From Myxococcales bacterium 68-20 (GTDB lineage Bacteria; Myxococcota_A; Polyangia; Polyangiales; Polyangiaceae), in the NCBI GenBank assembly GCA_001899635.1, contig MKVQ01000040.1:470134-534133 (forward strand): DNA of 64,000 bases. The letters run 5' to 3'. Under the pieces are notes generated by a model. That model was given only the letters and a program-made list of their open reading frames with translations. It ran no database searches and was not told the origin of the DNA. Shown piece by piece: positions 23,787 through 32,547 of the stretch. The stretch's first letter is position 1. Each line of letters opens with the position of its first letter. The translations under genes were made by a program, and so were the position numbers.

Positions 23787-24701
23787 ATGGCGCGCACCTC
23801 GCTGACCAGTACGTTGCCCAACGTCGAGGCCTTCTGTCGAACGTACGAGACCGGCAGCTTCACCCGCGCAGCGCGCGCTCTCTCGGTGACGCCGCAAGCC
23901 GTGAGCCGCAGCGTCGCTCGGCTCGAGGGGACTCTCGGGATCACGTTCTTTCGCCGGACGACGCGAAGCTGCTCGCCGACGGATGCTGCGCATCGGTATT
24001 ACGCCGTGTGCACGCAGGCGCTCGGTCTGCTCTCGAACGCCGAGCGCGACATCGCGTCGGGCAAGAAGGCGCCGCAGGGCCACGTGCGCATCAGCGTGCC
24101 GACGACGTTCGGTCATCACCGCCTGCTGCCTTGGCTCGGCGGCTTTCGCGAGCGCTATCCGGAGATCCGCGTCGACGTGAACGTCTCGAACCAGAACGTG
24201 GACTTCGTGCGCGAAGGCTTCGACATGGCCGTCCGTATGGGCACGTTGAACGATGCCTCGCTCGCAGTGCGGAAGCTCGGGAGCTTCCGGTTCGGGGTGT
24301 TCGCGAGCCCATCCTATCTCGCGCGTCACGGGGCGCCGAAGGTGCCGAAGGACCTCGAGCGTCACACGTGCATCACCTTCCTCATGCCGCGAACCGGCCG
24401 CGCCCTCCCATGGTCATTCAACCCTGCGCCGCGTAGCTTCGTTCCGGTCGAATCCTATCGCTGCTCCGATGACGTCCTCGGTGTCGTGACCCTGGCGCGA
24501 GCCGGAGTGGGCCTCACGCAGATCTACGACTTCCTCGTCGAGAAGGATGTGGCGAGCGGTGCCCTCGTCGAGGTCCTGGCTCCCTTTCGTGGCGGTAGTC
24601 GACCGTTCTCGCTCGTCTACCCGCGCGGCGTCGTCATGTCGCGAGCCGCCCGCGCGCTCGCTGACTTCGTCGTGGAGCGCGCGCGCTCGTCTCCGCCCTG
24701 A
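23787..24701 (+). CDS. LysR-family transcriptional regulator
   Basis: This 304-residue protein has an N-terminal winged helix-turn-helix of the LysR type: LPNVEAFCRTYETGSFTRA, then ARALSVTPQAVSRSVARLE and TLGITFFRRTTR. The effector-binding domain starts near residue 90 with HVRISVPTTFGHHRLLPWL and contains the NVSNQNVDFVREGFDMAVR segment typical of the group close to DmlR/AaeR-like regulators. The start (ATG, 23787) gives the normal LysR N-terminus; the longer reading adds Arg-rich sequence. Divergent orientation with the DJ-1-like gene suggests it regulates that gene and itself from the 76-base gap. The inducer is unknown. Confidence 0.9.
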   Translation: MARTSLTSTLPNVEAFCRTYETGSFTRAARALSVTPQAVSRSVARLEGTLGITFFRRTTRSCSPTDAAHRYYAVCTQALGLLSNAERDIASGKKAPQGHVRISVPTTFGHHRLLPWLGGFRERYPEIRVDVNVSNQNVDFVREGFDMAVRMGTLNDASLAVRKLGSFRFGVFASPSYLARHGAPKVPKDLERHTCITFLMPRTGRALPWSFNPAPRSFVPVESYRCSDDVLGVVTLARAGVGLTQIYDFLVEKDVASGALVEVLAPFRGGSRPFSLVYPRGVVMSRAARALADFVVERARSSPP

Positions 24702-24828
24702 TCCGAGCTGCCTCGCGGATGGAGCTCGAGCGTTCGCGACGGGGGCGTGTCTCGGGACGCCGCTCGAACGCGACCGCAATCCGTGTCGACCTTCGAGGCG
24801 GACGGGACAGCTGGGATCGAGAACGCGT

Positions 24829-24834
24829 TAGACT
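24829..24834 (+). promoter_or_regulatory. Putative -10 element of cassette B
   Basis: TAGACT lies 12 bases before an in-frame TTG (24847) and 42 bases before the ATG (24877) of cassette B gene 1. The same hexamer stands 6 bases before the start in cassette C and 13 bases before it in cassette D. Sharing at three paralogous sites suggests a real -10 element with a very short leader. No -35 element is obvious. Confidence 0.45.
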
Positions 24835-24876
24835 GACGCTCGTGGTTTGCCGGGTGGAGGTCTGAAGCCGAACGGC

Positions 24877-25965
24877 ATGGCGCGGTCGAGGGTGCTTCTG
24901 GTCTGCATGGCTGTGCTGGCGAGCGTCGCGCGAGCGGCGAACGCCGAGCCGACGCCTGCGCACGCGCCCGAGAGCACCTCGCTCGAGCACGTCGCTCGCT
25001 TCGCGCTCGTCCTGAACGAGCCGCGGGCTGCGCTCGAGGAATGTGGCGGCAAGGCCGCCGTGCAGACGTCGGTGGAGCGACGGCTCGAACGCGAGGTCTT
25101 CACCGACGAGGCCGCGGCTGATGCGTCCCTCGTCATCTCGGTCGACCGCGTTTCGGAGGCCTTGTGGCAGGCGCACATCAGCGAGCGCGATCGGACGGGG
25201 ACCGAGGTCGGTCATCGCGAGGTCGCGATCGACGCCGACGATTGCGAGAAGGGGGTCGAGACGCTCGCGATCATCCTCGCGATCATGGTGGGACCGCCGC
25301 GAATGGTCGTCAGACCGGCGCCGGTCGTGCCCGTGCCCGTGCCCGAGACCGAGCCTCCGCCCCCGCGAAAGGTGGCCCCCGAGCCCGCAGCCGCTGCAAA
25401 GAAGCCGGCCTTACCACCGGAGTCGAGGTGGAGCTTCGCCCCGGCCGCCGCGATGATCGCTGGATCCGGGGTGTTGCCCGGGGTCTCGTGGGGAATCGAA
25501 GGTGGGGTCGCGGTCTACCCGCCCTTGGATCGAATCTCGTTCATCGCGCGAGCTCAGCTCTGGCCGCCGCGTTCGACGGGGACCAGACCGGAGGTCGATC
25601 TCGAGCGATTCTCGGCCGGCCTCCTCGCCTGCCGTCGCATGGCACGGGTGGATACCGCGTCTTTCACGCTGTGCACGGGGCTGGACGGGGGCTGGCTCAG
25701 CGCCTCGGCGCCGTCGATCGGCCGTTCGTCGAAAGGCGTTTCCCGGATCCTCTTCGACGTCCCATTCGAAGCTCGGGGCGCGGTCGACCTTGGATCATTC
25801 CACCGCGGCATTCGGCTCGAGGTCATCGTTGCGGCCCAGTTTGCGGTCCTTCTCCAGCGAGATCGTTTCACCTTCGAGAACCGGATGGGCAGGGAGGTCC
25901 CCCTTTATCGGCCCGCCCCGGTAGCGCTCACGGGGACTTTTGGGCTCGCCGTGCATTTCTTCTAA
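24877..25965 (+). CDS. Cassette B gene 1: exported protein with two-Cys domain
   Basis: This protein has 362 residues from the ATG at 24877. A TTG at 24847 (372 residues) would place the start at the usual short distance from TAGACT. The signal peptide is VLLVCMAVLASVARAANA. In the mature N-terminal domain the conserved pair of cysteines is in ALEECGGKAAVQTSVERRL and AIDADDCEKGVETLAIILA. A linker of PVPVPETEPPPPRKV type follows at about 150-185. The C-terminal half has alternating strands and ends GTFGLAVHFF; the terminal Phe and strand pattern fit an outer-membrane barrel, by inference. The gene ends in tandem stops TAATAA, as in cassette C, and the sigma gene starts 33 bases later. Confidence 0.72.
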   Translation: MARSRVLLVCMAVLASVARAANAEPTPAHAPESTSLEHVARFALVLNEPRAALEECGGKAAVQTSVERRLEREVFTDEAAADASLVISVDRVSEALWQAHISERDRTGTEVGHREVAIDADDCEKGVETLAIILAIMVGPPRMVVRPAPVVPVPVPETEPPPPRKVAPEPAAAAKKPALPPESRWSFAPAAAMIAGSGVLPGVSWGIEGGVAVYPPLDRISFIARAQLWPPRSTGTRPEVDLERFSAGLLACRRMARVDTASFTLCTGLDGGWLSASAPSIGRSSKGVSRILFDVPFEARGAVDLGSFHRGIRLEVIVAAQFAVLLQRDRFTFENRMGREVPLYRPAPVALTGTFGLAVHFF

Positions 25966-25998
25966 TAATTCGTCCGGAGCGCTGCCTTTTACAAAGGT

Positions 25999-26568
25999 GT
26001 GGCGGCGTTCGGCTCATCGGCGGTAGCACCTTCTCTGCCCATGCCGGCGGACGCGGTACCGGTTCGCTCGAGCGCGGAACTTTTCCGCGAGCACGGAGCA
26101 TTCGTATGGCGCCTTCTCCGGCGCCTCGGCGTTCCGTACGCCGACCTCGATGACCTCACGCAGGAGGTCTTCCTCTCGGTTCACCGCGCTCTCGCCAGCT
26201 ACGAGGAGCGCAATCAGCTCAAGGCGTGGCTTTACCGCATCGCCGTACGCGAAGCGGTACGCCATCGGCGCACTCGTCCTCCCCCGAGCAGCATGGACAT
26301 CGAAGACCTGGACGAAGCGTCGCCGGACTGTCCCGAGGCGACCGCGCAAGCGAACGAGGCGCGCGAACGCTTCAATCGCCTGCTCGAGACGCTCGACGAG
26401 CCACGCCGAACGGTGTTCGTCCTCTACGAGATCGAGGAGCTTACGATGGCCGAAGTCGCTGCAGCCGTCGGCTGTCCGCTCCAGACCGCTTACTCCCGCC
26501 ACAACTCGGCGAAGAAGATGATCCTGGCGGCTGCACGCCGTCTCGAGGCGAAGGAGACGTCGCGGTGA
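25999..26568 (+). CDS. Cassette B gene 2: ECF sigma factor
   Basis: This 189-residue protein has region 2 at about 26-95 (LFREHGAFVWRLLRRLGV, then LDDLTQEVFLSVHRALASY and LKAWLYRIAVREAVRHRR). It has region 4 at about 125-180 (FNRLLETLDEPRRTVFVLY, MAEVAAAVGCPLQTAYSR). The CPLQTAYSR recognition-helix segment is shared with cassette C and nearly with D (CPVQTAYAR) but differs in A (LPMNTVASR), so A may read a different promoter. The listed start is a GTG; an ATG at 26041 is an alternative, since the first 14 residues look non-conserved. The stop overlaps the next start as GTGA. Confidence 0.9.
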   Translation: MAAFGSSAVAPSLPMPADAVPVRSSAELFREHGAFVWRLLRRLGVPYADLDDLTQEVFLSVHRALASYEERNQLKAWLYRIAVREAVRHRRTRPPPSSMDIEDLDEASPDCPEATAQANEARERFNRLLETLDEPRRTVFVLYEIEELTMAEVAAAVGCPLQTAYSRHNSAKKMILAAARRLEAKETSR

Positions 26569-27314
26569 GCGCCTTCCGTGATCCGCCGCGCATCCTCGAG
26601 TCCTCCGAGGATGTTCCGTCCCTCGTCCGCATGGGGCTCGAAGCCGAACGCATCGACGCGGGGCCCGAGCCGAGTCACATCGCGCGCCTCGCAGAGAGGG
26701 GCCCATCCGCCGAGGGCACGACGGGAGCGGCGAAGCCCGCCTCCTGGTTCGCGAGGTCGCGGCTTGCCATGCTCGCTGGAGCGGGGCTCCTCGGCGTTGC
26801 CGCCTTCTCGGCGACGGTTCGCGAGGAGAGCGTACCTCCTGCGGTCACCGGTACGAGCCTGCCATCGGCGACGACCGAGGAGGCTACGCCCGCCCCGGCG
26901 AATCTGCCGGTCGAACCGCCGGTCCTCAGTCCCCACGAGCTGCCCACCGCGGCGGCGACCGTCGCAGTGCACGCTCCACCAGTGGTGCCGAGCGCGCGCG
27001 CCGCGGGATCGAACGCGCGCGCCGCGGGATCGAACGCGGTCGCCTCCGAGGGCGCGGAGATCGATCTGCTCGCTCGGGCCCAACAGGCGCTTCGAACGCG
27101 TCCCGCGGAGACGCTCGCGCTCTGCCAGAAGCACAAGGCGGAGTTCGCGAACGGCCGCTTCACGCAGGAACGTGAGGCGCTCGCGATCGAAGCGCTCTTC
27201 TACCTCGACCGACGTGGCGAAGCGGAGCGCCGCTGGAATGACTTCCAGCAGCGCTATCCCGCCTCGAACCACCGGATCCACCTCGCCGAATTGTTCTCCT
27301 CGCCGTCGCGCTAG
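26565..27314 (+). CDS. Cassette B gene 3: membrane protein in the anti-sigma position
   Basis: This 249-residue protein has an N-terminal cytoplasmic region of about 65 residues, a membrane helix (about 66-84, LAMLAGAGLLGVAAFSATV) and a long Pro/Ala/Thr linker. The linker contains a perfect in-frame duplication ARAAGSN-ARAAGSN, encoded by two 21-bp copies. The C-terminal domain has LLARAQQALRTRPAETLAL, then FTQEREALAIEALFYLDRR and FQQRYPASNHRIHLAELF, the same helical pattern as the A, C and D proteins (ERExxAIEAL, then RFPxSPyxxR). The start is a GTG in GTGA overlap with the sigma gene. The Cys-rich gene follows after 54 bases. There is no zinc anti-sigma motif. The function is inferred from position and topology. 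Confidence 0.72.
   Translation: MSAFRDPPRILESSEDVPSLVRMGLEAERIDAGPEPSHIARLAERGPSAEGTTGAAKPASWFARSRLAMLAGAGLLGVAAFSATVREESVPPAVTGTSLPSATTEEATPAPANLPVEPPVLSPHELPTAAATVAVHAPPVVPSARAAGSNARAAGSNAVASEGAEIDLLARAQQALRTRPAETLALCQKHKAEFANGRFTQEREALAIEALFYLDRRGEAERRWNDFQQRYPASNHRIHLAELFSSPSR
26994..27035 (+). repeat. Two 21-bp tandem repeats in cassette B gene 3
   Basis: Two exact copies of a 21-base unit (starting GCGCGCGCCGCGGG) lie head to tail and in frame, duplicating seven residues of the periplasmic linker. This looks like recent replication slippage in a flexible region. Confidence 0.8.
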
Positions 27315-27368
27315 CGGCGGCCTCGACGATCACTCTCGCCCGGGCGCTGGACGCTCTGGGAGGCAGCT

Positions 27369-28571
27369 TTGTCCTCGACCACACGACGACTCGCACTACT
27401 CGGTCTCGGCGGATTCGCGCTCGTCGCGATCGCCTGCCAGGACAACGTTTCGCTCGGCCGAGAGGATGGCGATGCGGGCACCACCGCACCGCCGAGCTTC
27501 ACGCCCGATCCGCCGGACGGTGGTGACGCCGAGGCGGAGGCCCCGCCCGAGAAGATCCTCGCGTGCATGGGCACGGAGTGCACGTGGCCCTACGCGACGT
27601 GCTCGGACAAGCCGTTCCCCAAATGCGGGACGAACCTCATGAACGACTCCGCGAACTGCGGGGCGTGCGGCAACCGCTGCGGAGGCTTCGAGTCGGTCAA
27701 CATGGACTCGCGCTGTGTCGACGGCGCATGTGTGCTCGGCTGCATGATCAAGGATAGCCCCTTCGGCAAGCGGGTCTTTCGCGACTGCAACGGCCTACTC
27801 GACGACGGCTGCGAGACGAACGTCCAGGCCGATCCCGAGAACTGCGGGACCTGCGGACACGCCTGTGCGCCGGGGGTTCGGTGCATCAACGGGAAGTGCG
27901 GCTGCTCGAACGGTTTGACCGATTGCGGGGGCCGATGCACCGACACTCGAACGGACTCTCTCAACTGCGGCGCGTGCGGGAACATGTGTGAGTTTCCCGA
28001 AGACGCCTGCTCGCCGCTCCCGTCGAACTCGACCTACGGCTGCGCGAGGAGCGAGTGCGGGCAGCTCCAATGCACCGGCGGATTCGCGGACTGCAACAAC
28101 GACCTCAAGAGTGGATGCAACTCGGACGGGTGTGAGACCAACGTCACCACCGATCCGAACAACTGCGGCGGGTGCGGGGTCAAGTGCGCTCCGGGCCAGG
28201 TGTGCCGCGACGAGGGAAGCGGTCCTCAGTGCCTCGACCCGTGTGAGAAGGCCGGCCGCGCGACGTGCCCGCAGGGTTGCACGGATCTCTTGAGCGATCC
28301 CTTCAACTGCGGCGCGTGCATGAACTTCTGCCCGCAGCCGCGCGCCAATCAGGTGGGGTCCTGCAGGAAGGGCCTCTGCGCTTACGAATGTCTCCCCGGC
28401 TTTGCCGACTGCAACGGGGACCCAACGGACGGCTGCGAGATCGACCTGCGGACGCATCCCGCCAACTGCGGCGCCTGCGGGAACCAGTGCAACTTCGGTG
28501 AGGGGCAACCCTGCATCGAGGGCAAGTGCCTGATGGTCGAGTGTGATGGCGGGGTGGAGGTGCCGAATTGA
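27369..28571 (+). CDS. Cassette B gene 4: Cys-rich repeat lipoprotein
   Basis: This 400-residue protein has a signal peptide with lipobox ALVAIAC (Cys23) and an Asp/Pro/Gly linker to about residue 60. Cys-rich modules then continue to the end: NCGACGNRCGGFESV, DCNGLLDDGCE, NCGTCGHACAPGVRC, GCSNGLTDCGGRC, NCGACGNMCEFP, NCGGCGVKCAPGQVC, NCGACMNFCPQP and NCGACGNQCNFGEGQPC. The final module (GEGQPCIEGKCLMVECDGG) nearly matches the end of the A copy. The start codon is TTG at 27369, supported by GGGAGG a few bases upstream; no ATG precedes the signal peptide. The stop overlaps the next start as TTGA. It probably forms an extended disulfide-bonded stalk on the surface. Confidence 0.85.
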   Translation: MSSTTRRLALLGLGGFALVAIACQDNVSLGREDGDAGTTAPPSFTPDPPDGGDAEAEAPPEKILACMGTECTWPYATCSDKPFPKCGTNLMNDSANCGACGNRCGGFESVNMDSRCVDGACVLGCMIKDSPFGKRVFRDCNGLLDDGCETNVQADPENCGTCGHACAPGVRCINGKCGCSNGLTDCGGRCTDTRTDSLNCGACGNMCEFPEDACSPLPSNSTYGCARSECGQLQCTGGFADCNNDLKSGCNSDGCETNVTTDPNNCGGCGVKCAPGQVCRDEGSGPQCLDPCEKAGRATCPQGCTDLLSDPFNCGACMNFCPQPRANQVGSCRKGLCAYECLPGFADCNGDPTDGCEIDLRTHPANCGACGNQCNFGEGQPCIEGKCLMVECDGGVEVPN

Positions 28572-29827
28572 GCCCGGCGATGAAGATCGAAGAGCCGAAG
28601 CGTTGGTGGACGAGGGCTGCGCTCGTCGTCGCGTCGGGGATGGCCCTCGTCGGCTCGTTCGCGAGCTGCGCCGAGACGACGGAGGCAATGTCGGCGGACG
28701 ACCCCCGCGAGAGCGTGCCCGACGCGTCGAGCACCGACGCCGTCGCGGCAGACGCCGATGCCGGCGCGGCGGTCGACTGCAAGGAAGAGGATCCTGATTG
28801 CACGACCGAAGTCGTCTCTTGTGACGACGTCGCGTGGTGCGTTGTTCCGACGCCGCTCGACATCCTCCACACGTTCACGGCGATCTGGGGCAGCGGGCCG
28901 AACGATGTCTGGGCCGTCGGCTCGGGCGGATCGATCCTGCACTACGACGGCAAGTCGTGGGTGAAGACCCCGTCGGGCGTCGTCAACACGCTGTACGCGA
29001 TCTGGGGCAGCGGCCCCGACGACATCTGGACCGTGAGCGACACGACCACGGTGCTCCATGGAACCGGTTTCAAGAACGGTACGGCCACCTGGTCCCGCTC
29101 GGAGACGGGCTTCGCCCCGTGGAGCACGGCGCCGCTGCGAGCCGTCTGGGGCAGCTCGCCGGACGACGTCCGCATCGGCGGACGCATGTTCGATCTCGAG
29201 AACCCGGACTGGGAGAACGACATCTGGGCCGGTCATCAGCTCCTGAAGACCCCGGCCGGCGAGGACGGCGTCGTCTGGAAACGAGTCCCGGGGATGTCGA
29301 CGATCCTCAGCATCTGGGGCAGCTCCGCTACGGACCTTTGGATGGCGGCCGATAACAGCCTCTCTGCCTCTCACGAGCGCGGCCTGCTCCTGCATGGAAC
29401 GCCCCGCGAGGGGGGCGAAGGCGAAGATCCGTTCGTCTGGACGTCGGTCGACAGCCAGTCCGCGCTCACGTTGAACGCGGTGTGGGGGAGCGGTCCGGCC
29501 GACATCTGGGCCGTCGGCGTGCTCGGCTCGATTCGTCACTGGACGCCCGGGAAGGTCCGCTTCGACAAGATCGCGTCGCCGACGAAGGAGACGCTCCACG
29601 CCATCTGGGGCAGCGGCCCGAACGACATCTGGGTGGTCGGCGATTCCGGGACGGTCCTCCACTACGACGGCACGTCGTTCGAGCCGTCCACGGTGCAGCT
29701 CCCGCTCGGGAGAAAGCCAAACCTCTACGGCGTCTGGGGAAGCAGCGCCAACGACGTGTGGATCGTCGGTGACGGAGTCGCTCTCCACTACACCGGTCCG
29801 AAGCCCGCCAAGGGAGATACCAAGTGA
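28568..29827 (+). CDS. Cassette B gene 5: propeller-like lipoprotein
   Basis: This 419-residue protein has lipobox VGSFASC (Cys34 counted from the TTG start) after a basic N-terminus. VSCDDVAWCVVPTPLDI is followed by six or more blades: FTAIWGSGPNDVWAVGSGG with ILHYDGKSW, LYAIWGSGPDDIWTVSDT, LRAVWGSSPDDVRIGGR, ILSIWGSSATDLWMAAD, LNAVWGSGPADIWAVGVLG, LHAIWGSGPNDIWVVGDSG and LYGVWGSSANDVWIVGDG. These are the most regular repeats in the window, good for modelling as a closed propeller. The start is TTG in TTGA overlap with the Cys-rich gene; an ATG four codons later (28580) is possible. The stop overlaps the next GTG. Confidence 0.83.
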   Translation: MSPAMKIEEPKRWWTRAALVVASGMALVGSFASCAETTEAMSADDPRESVPDASSTDAVAADADAGAAVDCKEEDPDCTTEVVSCDDVAWCVVPTPLDILHTFTAIWGSGPNDVWAVGSGGSILHYDGKSWVKTPSGVVNTLYAIWGSGPDDIWTVSDTTTVLHGTGFKNGTATWSRSETGFAPWSTAPLRAVWGSSPDDVRIGGRMFDLENPDWENDIWAGHQLLKTPAGEDGVVWKRVPGMSTILSIWGSSATDLWMAADNSLSASHERGLLLHGTPREGGEGEDPFVWTSVDSQSALTLNAVWGSGPADIWAVGVLGSIRHWTPGKVRFDKIASPTKETLHAIWGSGPNDIWVVGDSGTVLHYDGTSFEPSTVQLPLGRKPNLYGVWGSSANDVWIVGDGVALHYTGPKPAKGDTK

Positions 29828-31101
29828 ACCGTCTTTCGACGCGCAGCGCGGGGGCGGCAATGCTCGCTCTCTTCGCGGTCGGAATCGTCCTCGTCGCGTG
29901 TGCGGACTCCGACGAGGTCGATTCTCTCGGTGGTCCGAGCGAGACGGACAGCGGCGGCGTCACGACGTTGCCGGAAGCCTCTGCGCCGGCAGATGCGGGC
30001 GCCGAAGACGCGGACGCGGATGCCTCCGTTCCGAAGGACGCCGAGACCGATGCCCCCGCGCGCATCTGCTCCGACGAGAACTTCTGTCACAGCGCCCTTC
30101 CCGGCAACCACGCGCTTCGGGGCGTGTGGGGCGACGGACAGGGCATCGTCTGGGCCGTCAGCTCGGGCGGCAGCGTGCTCCGCTGGGACGGCAACGCTTG
30201 GACCGAGCACGTGAAGGGGCTTGGTGCCCTCTCCACCATCTGGGGGAGCGGACCGACCGACCTCTGGCTCGTCGCCTCGAACGGCACCGTGTACCACGGC
30301 ACCGGAGCAAGCTCGGCAGAGGTCGCCTTCGCTCCTGTCGTCCTGCCCGGCGACGTCCAGATCCCGATCAAGTCGATCGGGGGGACCGGCCCCAACGACG
30401 TCTGGGCCGTCGGCGGATTGAAGGACGAATCGGACTGGCCTTGGCAGTGGAAGGGCCGCGTATTGCACTACGACGGTGACGCAGCGAGCGGCGGCTCGGG
30501 CTGGACGCTCGACGACGAGCTGTCGTCGAGGAGCATTGCGTGCGCCTCCGTCGCCGCGGGCACCAGCAGCGGCGTCTGGATCATCGGTCAGGAGTTTCGC
30601 CAGGACACGAACGAGCTGCTCCACGGCGTCTTGCTTCGGCGCGCGCCTGGCGCTGCGGATTGGACGAACGTCGACCTGCCGATGGAGATGGCGAACAGTT
30701 GGAGGTCCTCCCCGGTGGAGCTCAACGTCGTCGCGACGACGGGGACCGGCGTGTGGGTGAAGGGCATCATCGAAACGAACGGCAGCGGGCAGCAATCGCC
30801 ACTGTGGCGCGGCACGAGCACGAACGGTGGGGCGACCTTCAGCTGGTCGTATGTCCCGCAGCTGGCTTGGGACCCGGAGGTCAACGCTGTCTGGGGCACG
30901 GCCATGAACGAGGTGTGGGCCGTAGGCAAGCCGGGACGCGTGACGCGATGGACTGGCACGAAGTGGCAGCAGGCCGCCATTCGCGTGACGAACACGCCGG
31001 TCACCACGCCGTTCCACGGGATCTGGGGAACGAGCGACACCGATTTCTGGGTCGTCGGCGACAACGCTGCACTCCACAAGACGACGGGCACGAAGCCCTG
31101 A
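29824..31101 (+). CDS. Cassette B gene 6: propeller-like lipoprotein
   Basis: This protein has 425 residues with lipobox GIVLVAC (Cys26) and a long acidic linker to about 80. ICSDENFCHSALPGNHALR precedes the blades GVWGDGQGIVWAVSSGG, LSTIWGSGPTDLWLVASNG, IKSIGGTGPNDVWAVGG, SGVWIIGQEF, VNAVWGTAMNEVWAVGKPG and FHGIWGTSDTDFWVVGDN, ending ALHKTTGTKP. The ending ALHK(K/T)T is shared with the gene 6 proteins of C and D, and the N-terminal FCH motif with the A protein, so gene 6 is one orthologous line across all four cassettes. The start is a GTG in GTGA overlap. The RCC1 gene follows after 10 bases. Confidence 0.83.
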   Translation: MNRLSTRSAGAAMLALFAVGIVLVACADSDEVDSLGGPSETDSGGVTTLPEASAPADAGAEDADADASVPKDAETDAPARICSDENFCHSALPGNHALRGVWGDGQGIVWAVSSGGSVLRWDGNAWTEHVKGLGALSTIWGSGPTDLWLVASNGTVYHGTGASSAEVAFAPVVLPGDVQIPIKSIGGTGPNDVWAVGGLKDESDWPWQWKGRVLHYDGDAASGGSGWTLDDELSSRSIACASVAAGTSSGVWIIGQEFRQDTNELLHGVLLRRAPGAADWTNVDLPMEMANSWRSSPVELNVVATTGTGVWVKGIIETNGSGQQSPLWRGTSTNGGATFSWSYVPQLAWDPEVNAVWGTAMNEVWAVGKPGRVTRWTGTKWQQAAIRVTNTPVTTPFHGIWGTSDTDFWVVGDNAALHKTTGTKP

Positions 31102-31111
31102 GGCTGGAATC

Positions 31112-32533
31112 ATGAAGACTCGCATCCGACCTTTGCTGCTCTCGTTCGCCGTCATGACGGGCGGGGCGGCCGCGATCGTCGCCTGCAGTAGCGAGGGCGA
31201 GCGAAACGCCTTCGAAGAGCCCGAGGCCGACTCCGGCAAGCCGAACCTCCCCGAAGCCGCGCCTCCGACTTCGGAGGACGGTGCTTCGCCCGCCGACGCC
31301 GGGGCAGAGGACGCGAAGCCTCCCTTCGATCCGACCGACGAGACCGTGACGTGCGCGGACGACGCCGGATGCGCCGTACAGCTCGTTGCGGGTGAGAACC
31401 ACTTCTGCGCGCGAATGAGCGACGGCACGGCGCGGTGCTGGGGAGACAATGCCAAGGGCTCGCTCGGCACGAGGGACGCGGGGACGGCGCCCGAGGGTAC
31501 GTGGATCGGGGACGCCGGGGCCGACGGCGGTACCGTCCCGGGTACCGGCTTCGTCGTCAGCAACGTGGTCGGTCTCGAAGGCGCGACGCAGCTCAGCGCG
31601 GGCGGCACCACCACGTGCGCCCTCGTGGCCGATGGCGGCGTGTCCTGCTGGGGAGGCAACGATCGAGGACAGCTCGGTCTCCAGATCGCGCCGCCGCTCT
31701 CGGACTCGCAGGCCCATCCCGACGTGACCGCCACCGCGCTGCCGAGCGCGGCTCGTCGCGTCGACGTCGGAGCCCGAACCGTGTGCGCCGTGCTGGCGAG
31801 CGGAGAGGTCTGGTGCTGGGGAGACAACTCCGAGCTCGAGGCCGGACGCAAGGAGCCGAAGGGCGTCGCGGGTCCGGGCAAGGCCGAGCTGGATGGCCTT
31901 CCGATCGCGCGTACCGCGGCCAGCACGAACAACGGCTTCGCCGTCACGGATACGGGTGAGCTCCTCAGCTGGGGCGCCGTTTCCGGCAGCAAGGCCCTCG
32001 TCTCGGCCCGCACCTCGTCGCTGACGAACGACGCGCTCCCCGTCGCGATCGGCCTCTCACCGGTGACGAGCTTTGCGGTGACGTCGGGGTCGACCGCGCA
32101 TGCATGCGCGGTGGTGAGCGGTTCTGTCTACTGCTGGGGCTCGAGCTCGCTCGGCGCGCTCGGCACCGGCCTGGCCGACCGAGCGTTGATGCCGGCGCGG
32201 TCGCACGTCGGGAGCGCGAAGGCGTGGCCTCAGCAGGTCTCCGCCGCGGGCGAGCTCACGTGCGTCCGACTCACCGACGGCACCGTTCAGTGCACGGGTG
32301 ACAACTCGCGCGGGGCGCTCGGCCGGATCACGACGGAAGCGTTCTCGTGGTCGTTCAAGCCGTCCGACCAGCTCGCCAGCCATGCGGTCGCCGTCGCCGT
32401 CAGCAAGACGAGCGTCTGCGTCCTCACGAAGGACGGCAGCGTCGTCTGCTGGGGAGGCAACGAACGTGGCGAGCTCGGTCAGGGCGTGACCGACAAGCTC
32501 CCGCACCCCACGCCGGTCTCGATTCGCTTCTGA
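31112..32533 (+). CDS. Cassette B gene 7: RCC1-repeat lipoprotein
   Basis: This 473-residue protein has lipobox AAIVAC (Cys25) and a Pro/Ala/Asp linker to about 80. CAVQLVAGENHFCARMSDG opens the repeat region. RCC1 blades follow: CARMSDGTARCWGDNAKG, CALVADGGVSCWGGNDRG with QLGL, CAVLASGEVWCWGDNSE, CAVVSGSVYCWGSSSLG, CVRLTDGTVQCTGDNSRG and CVLTKDGSVVCWGGNERG with ELGQ. The sixth blade is nearly identical in pattern to the A copy (CVRLTDGTVQCSGEAKWG). The C-terminus ends PHPTPVSIRF, close to PHPMPLTVTFR in A. It starts with its own ATG 10 bases after gene 6, and gene 8 follows after 14 bases. It is predicted to be surface-anchored; the partner is unknown. Confidence 0.88.
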   Translation: MKTRIRPLLLSFAVMTGGAAAIVACSSEGERNAFEEPEADSGKPNLPEAAPPTSEDGASPADAGAEDAKPPFDPTDETVTCADDAGCAVQLVAGENHFCARMSDGTARCWGDNAKGSLGTRDAGTAPEGTWIGDAGADGGTVPGTGFVVSNVVGLEGATQLSAGGTTTCALVADGGVSCWGGNDRGQLGLQIAPPLSDSQAHPDVTATALPSAARRVDVGARTVCAVLASGEVWCWGDNSELEAGRKEPKGVAGPGKAELDGLPIARTAASTNNGFAVTDTGELLSWGAVSGSKALVSARTSSLTNDALPVAIGLSPVTSFAVTSGSTAHACAVVSGSVYCWGSSSLGALGTGLADRALMPARSHVGSAKAWPQQVSAAGELTCVRLTDGTVQCTGDNSRGALGRITTEAFSWSFKPSDQLASHAVAVAVSKTSVCVLTKDGSVVCWGGNERGELGQGVTDKLPHPTPVSIRF

Positions 32534-32547
32534 AGGGTAGGACTGTC

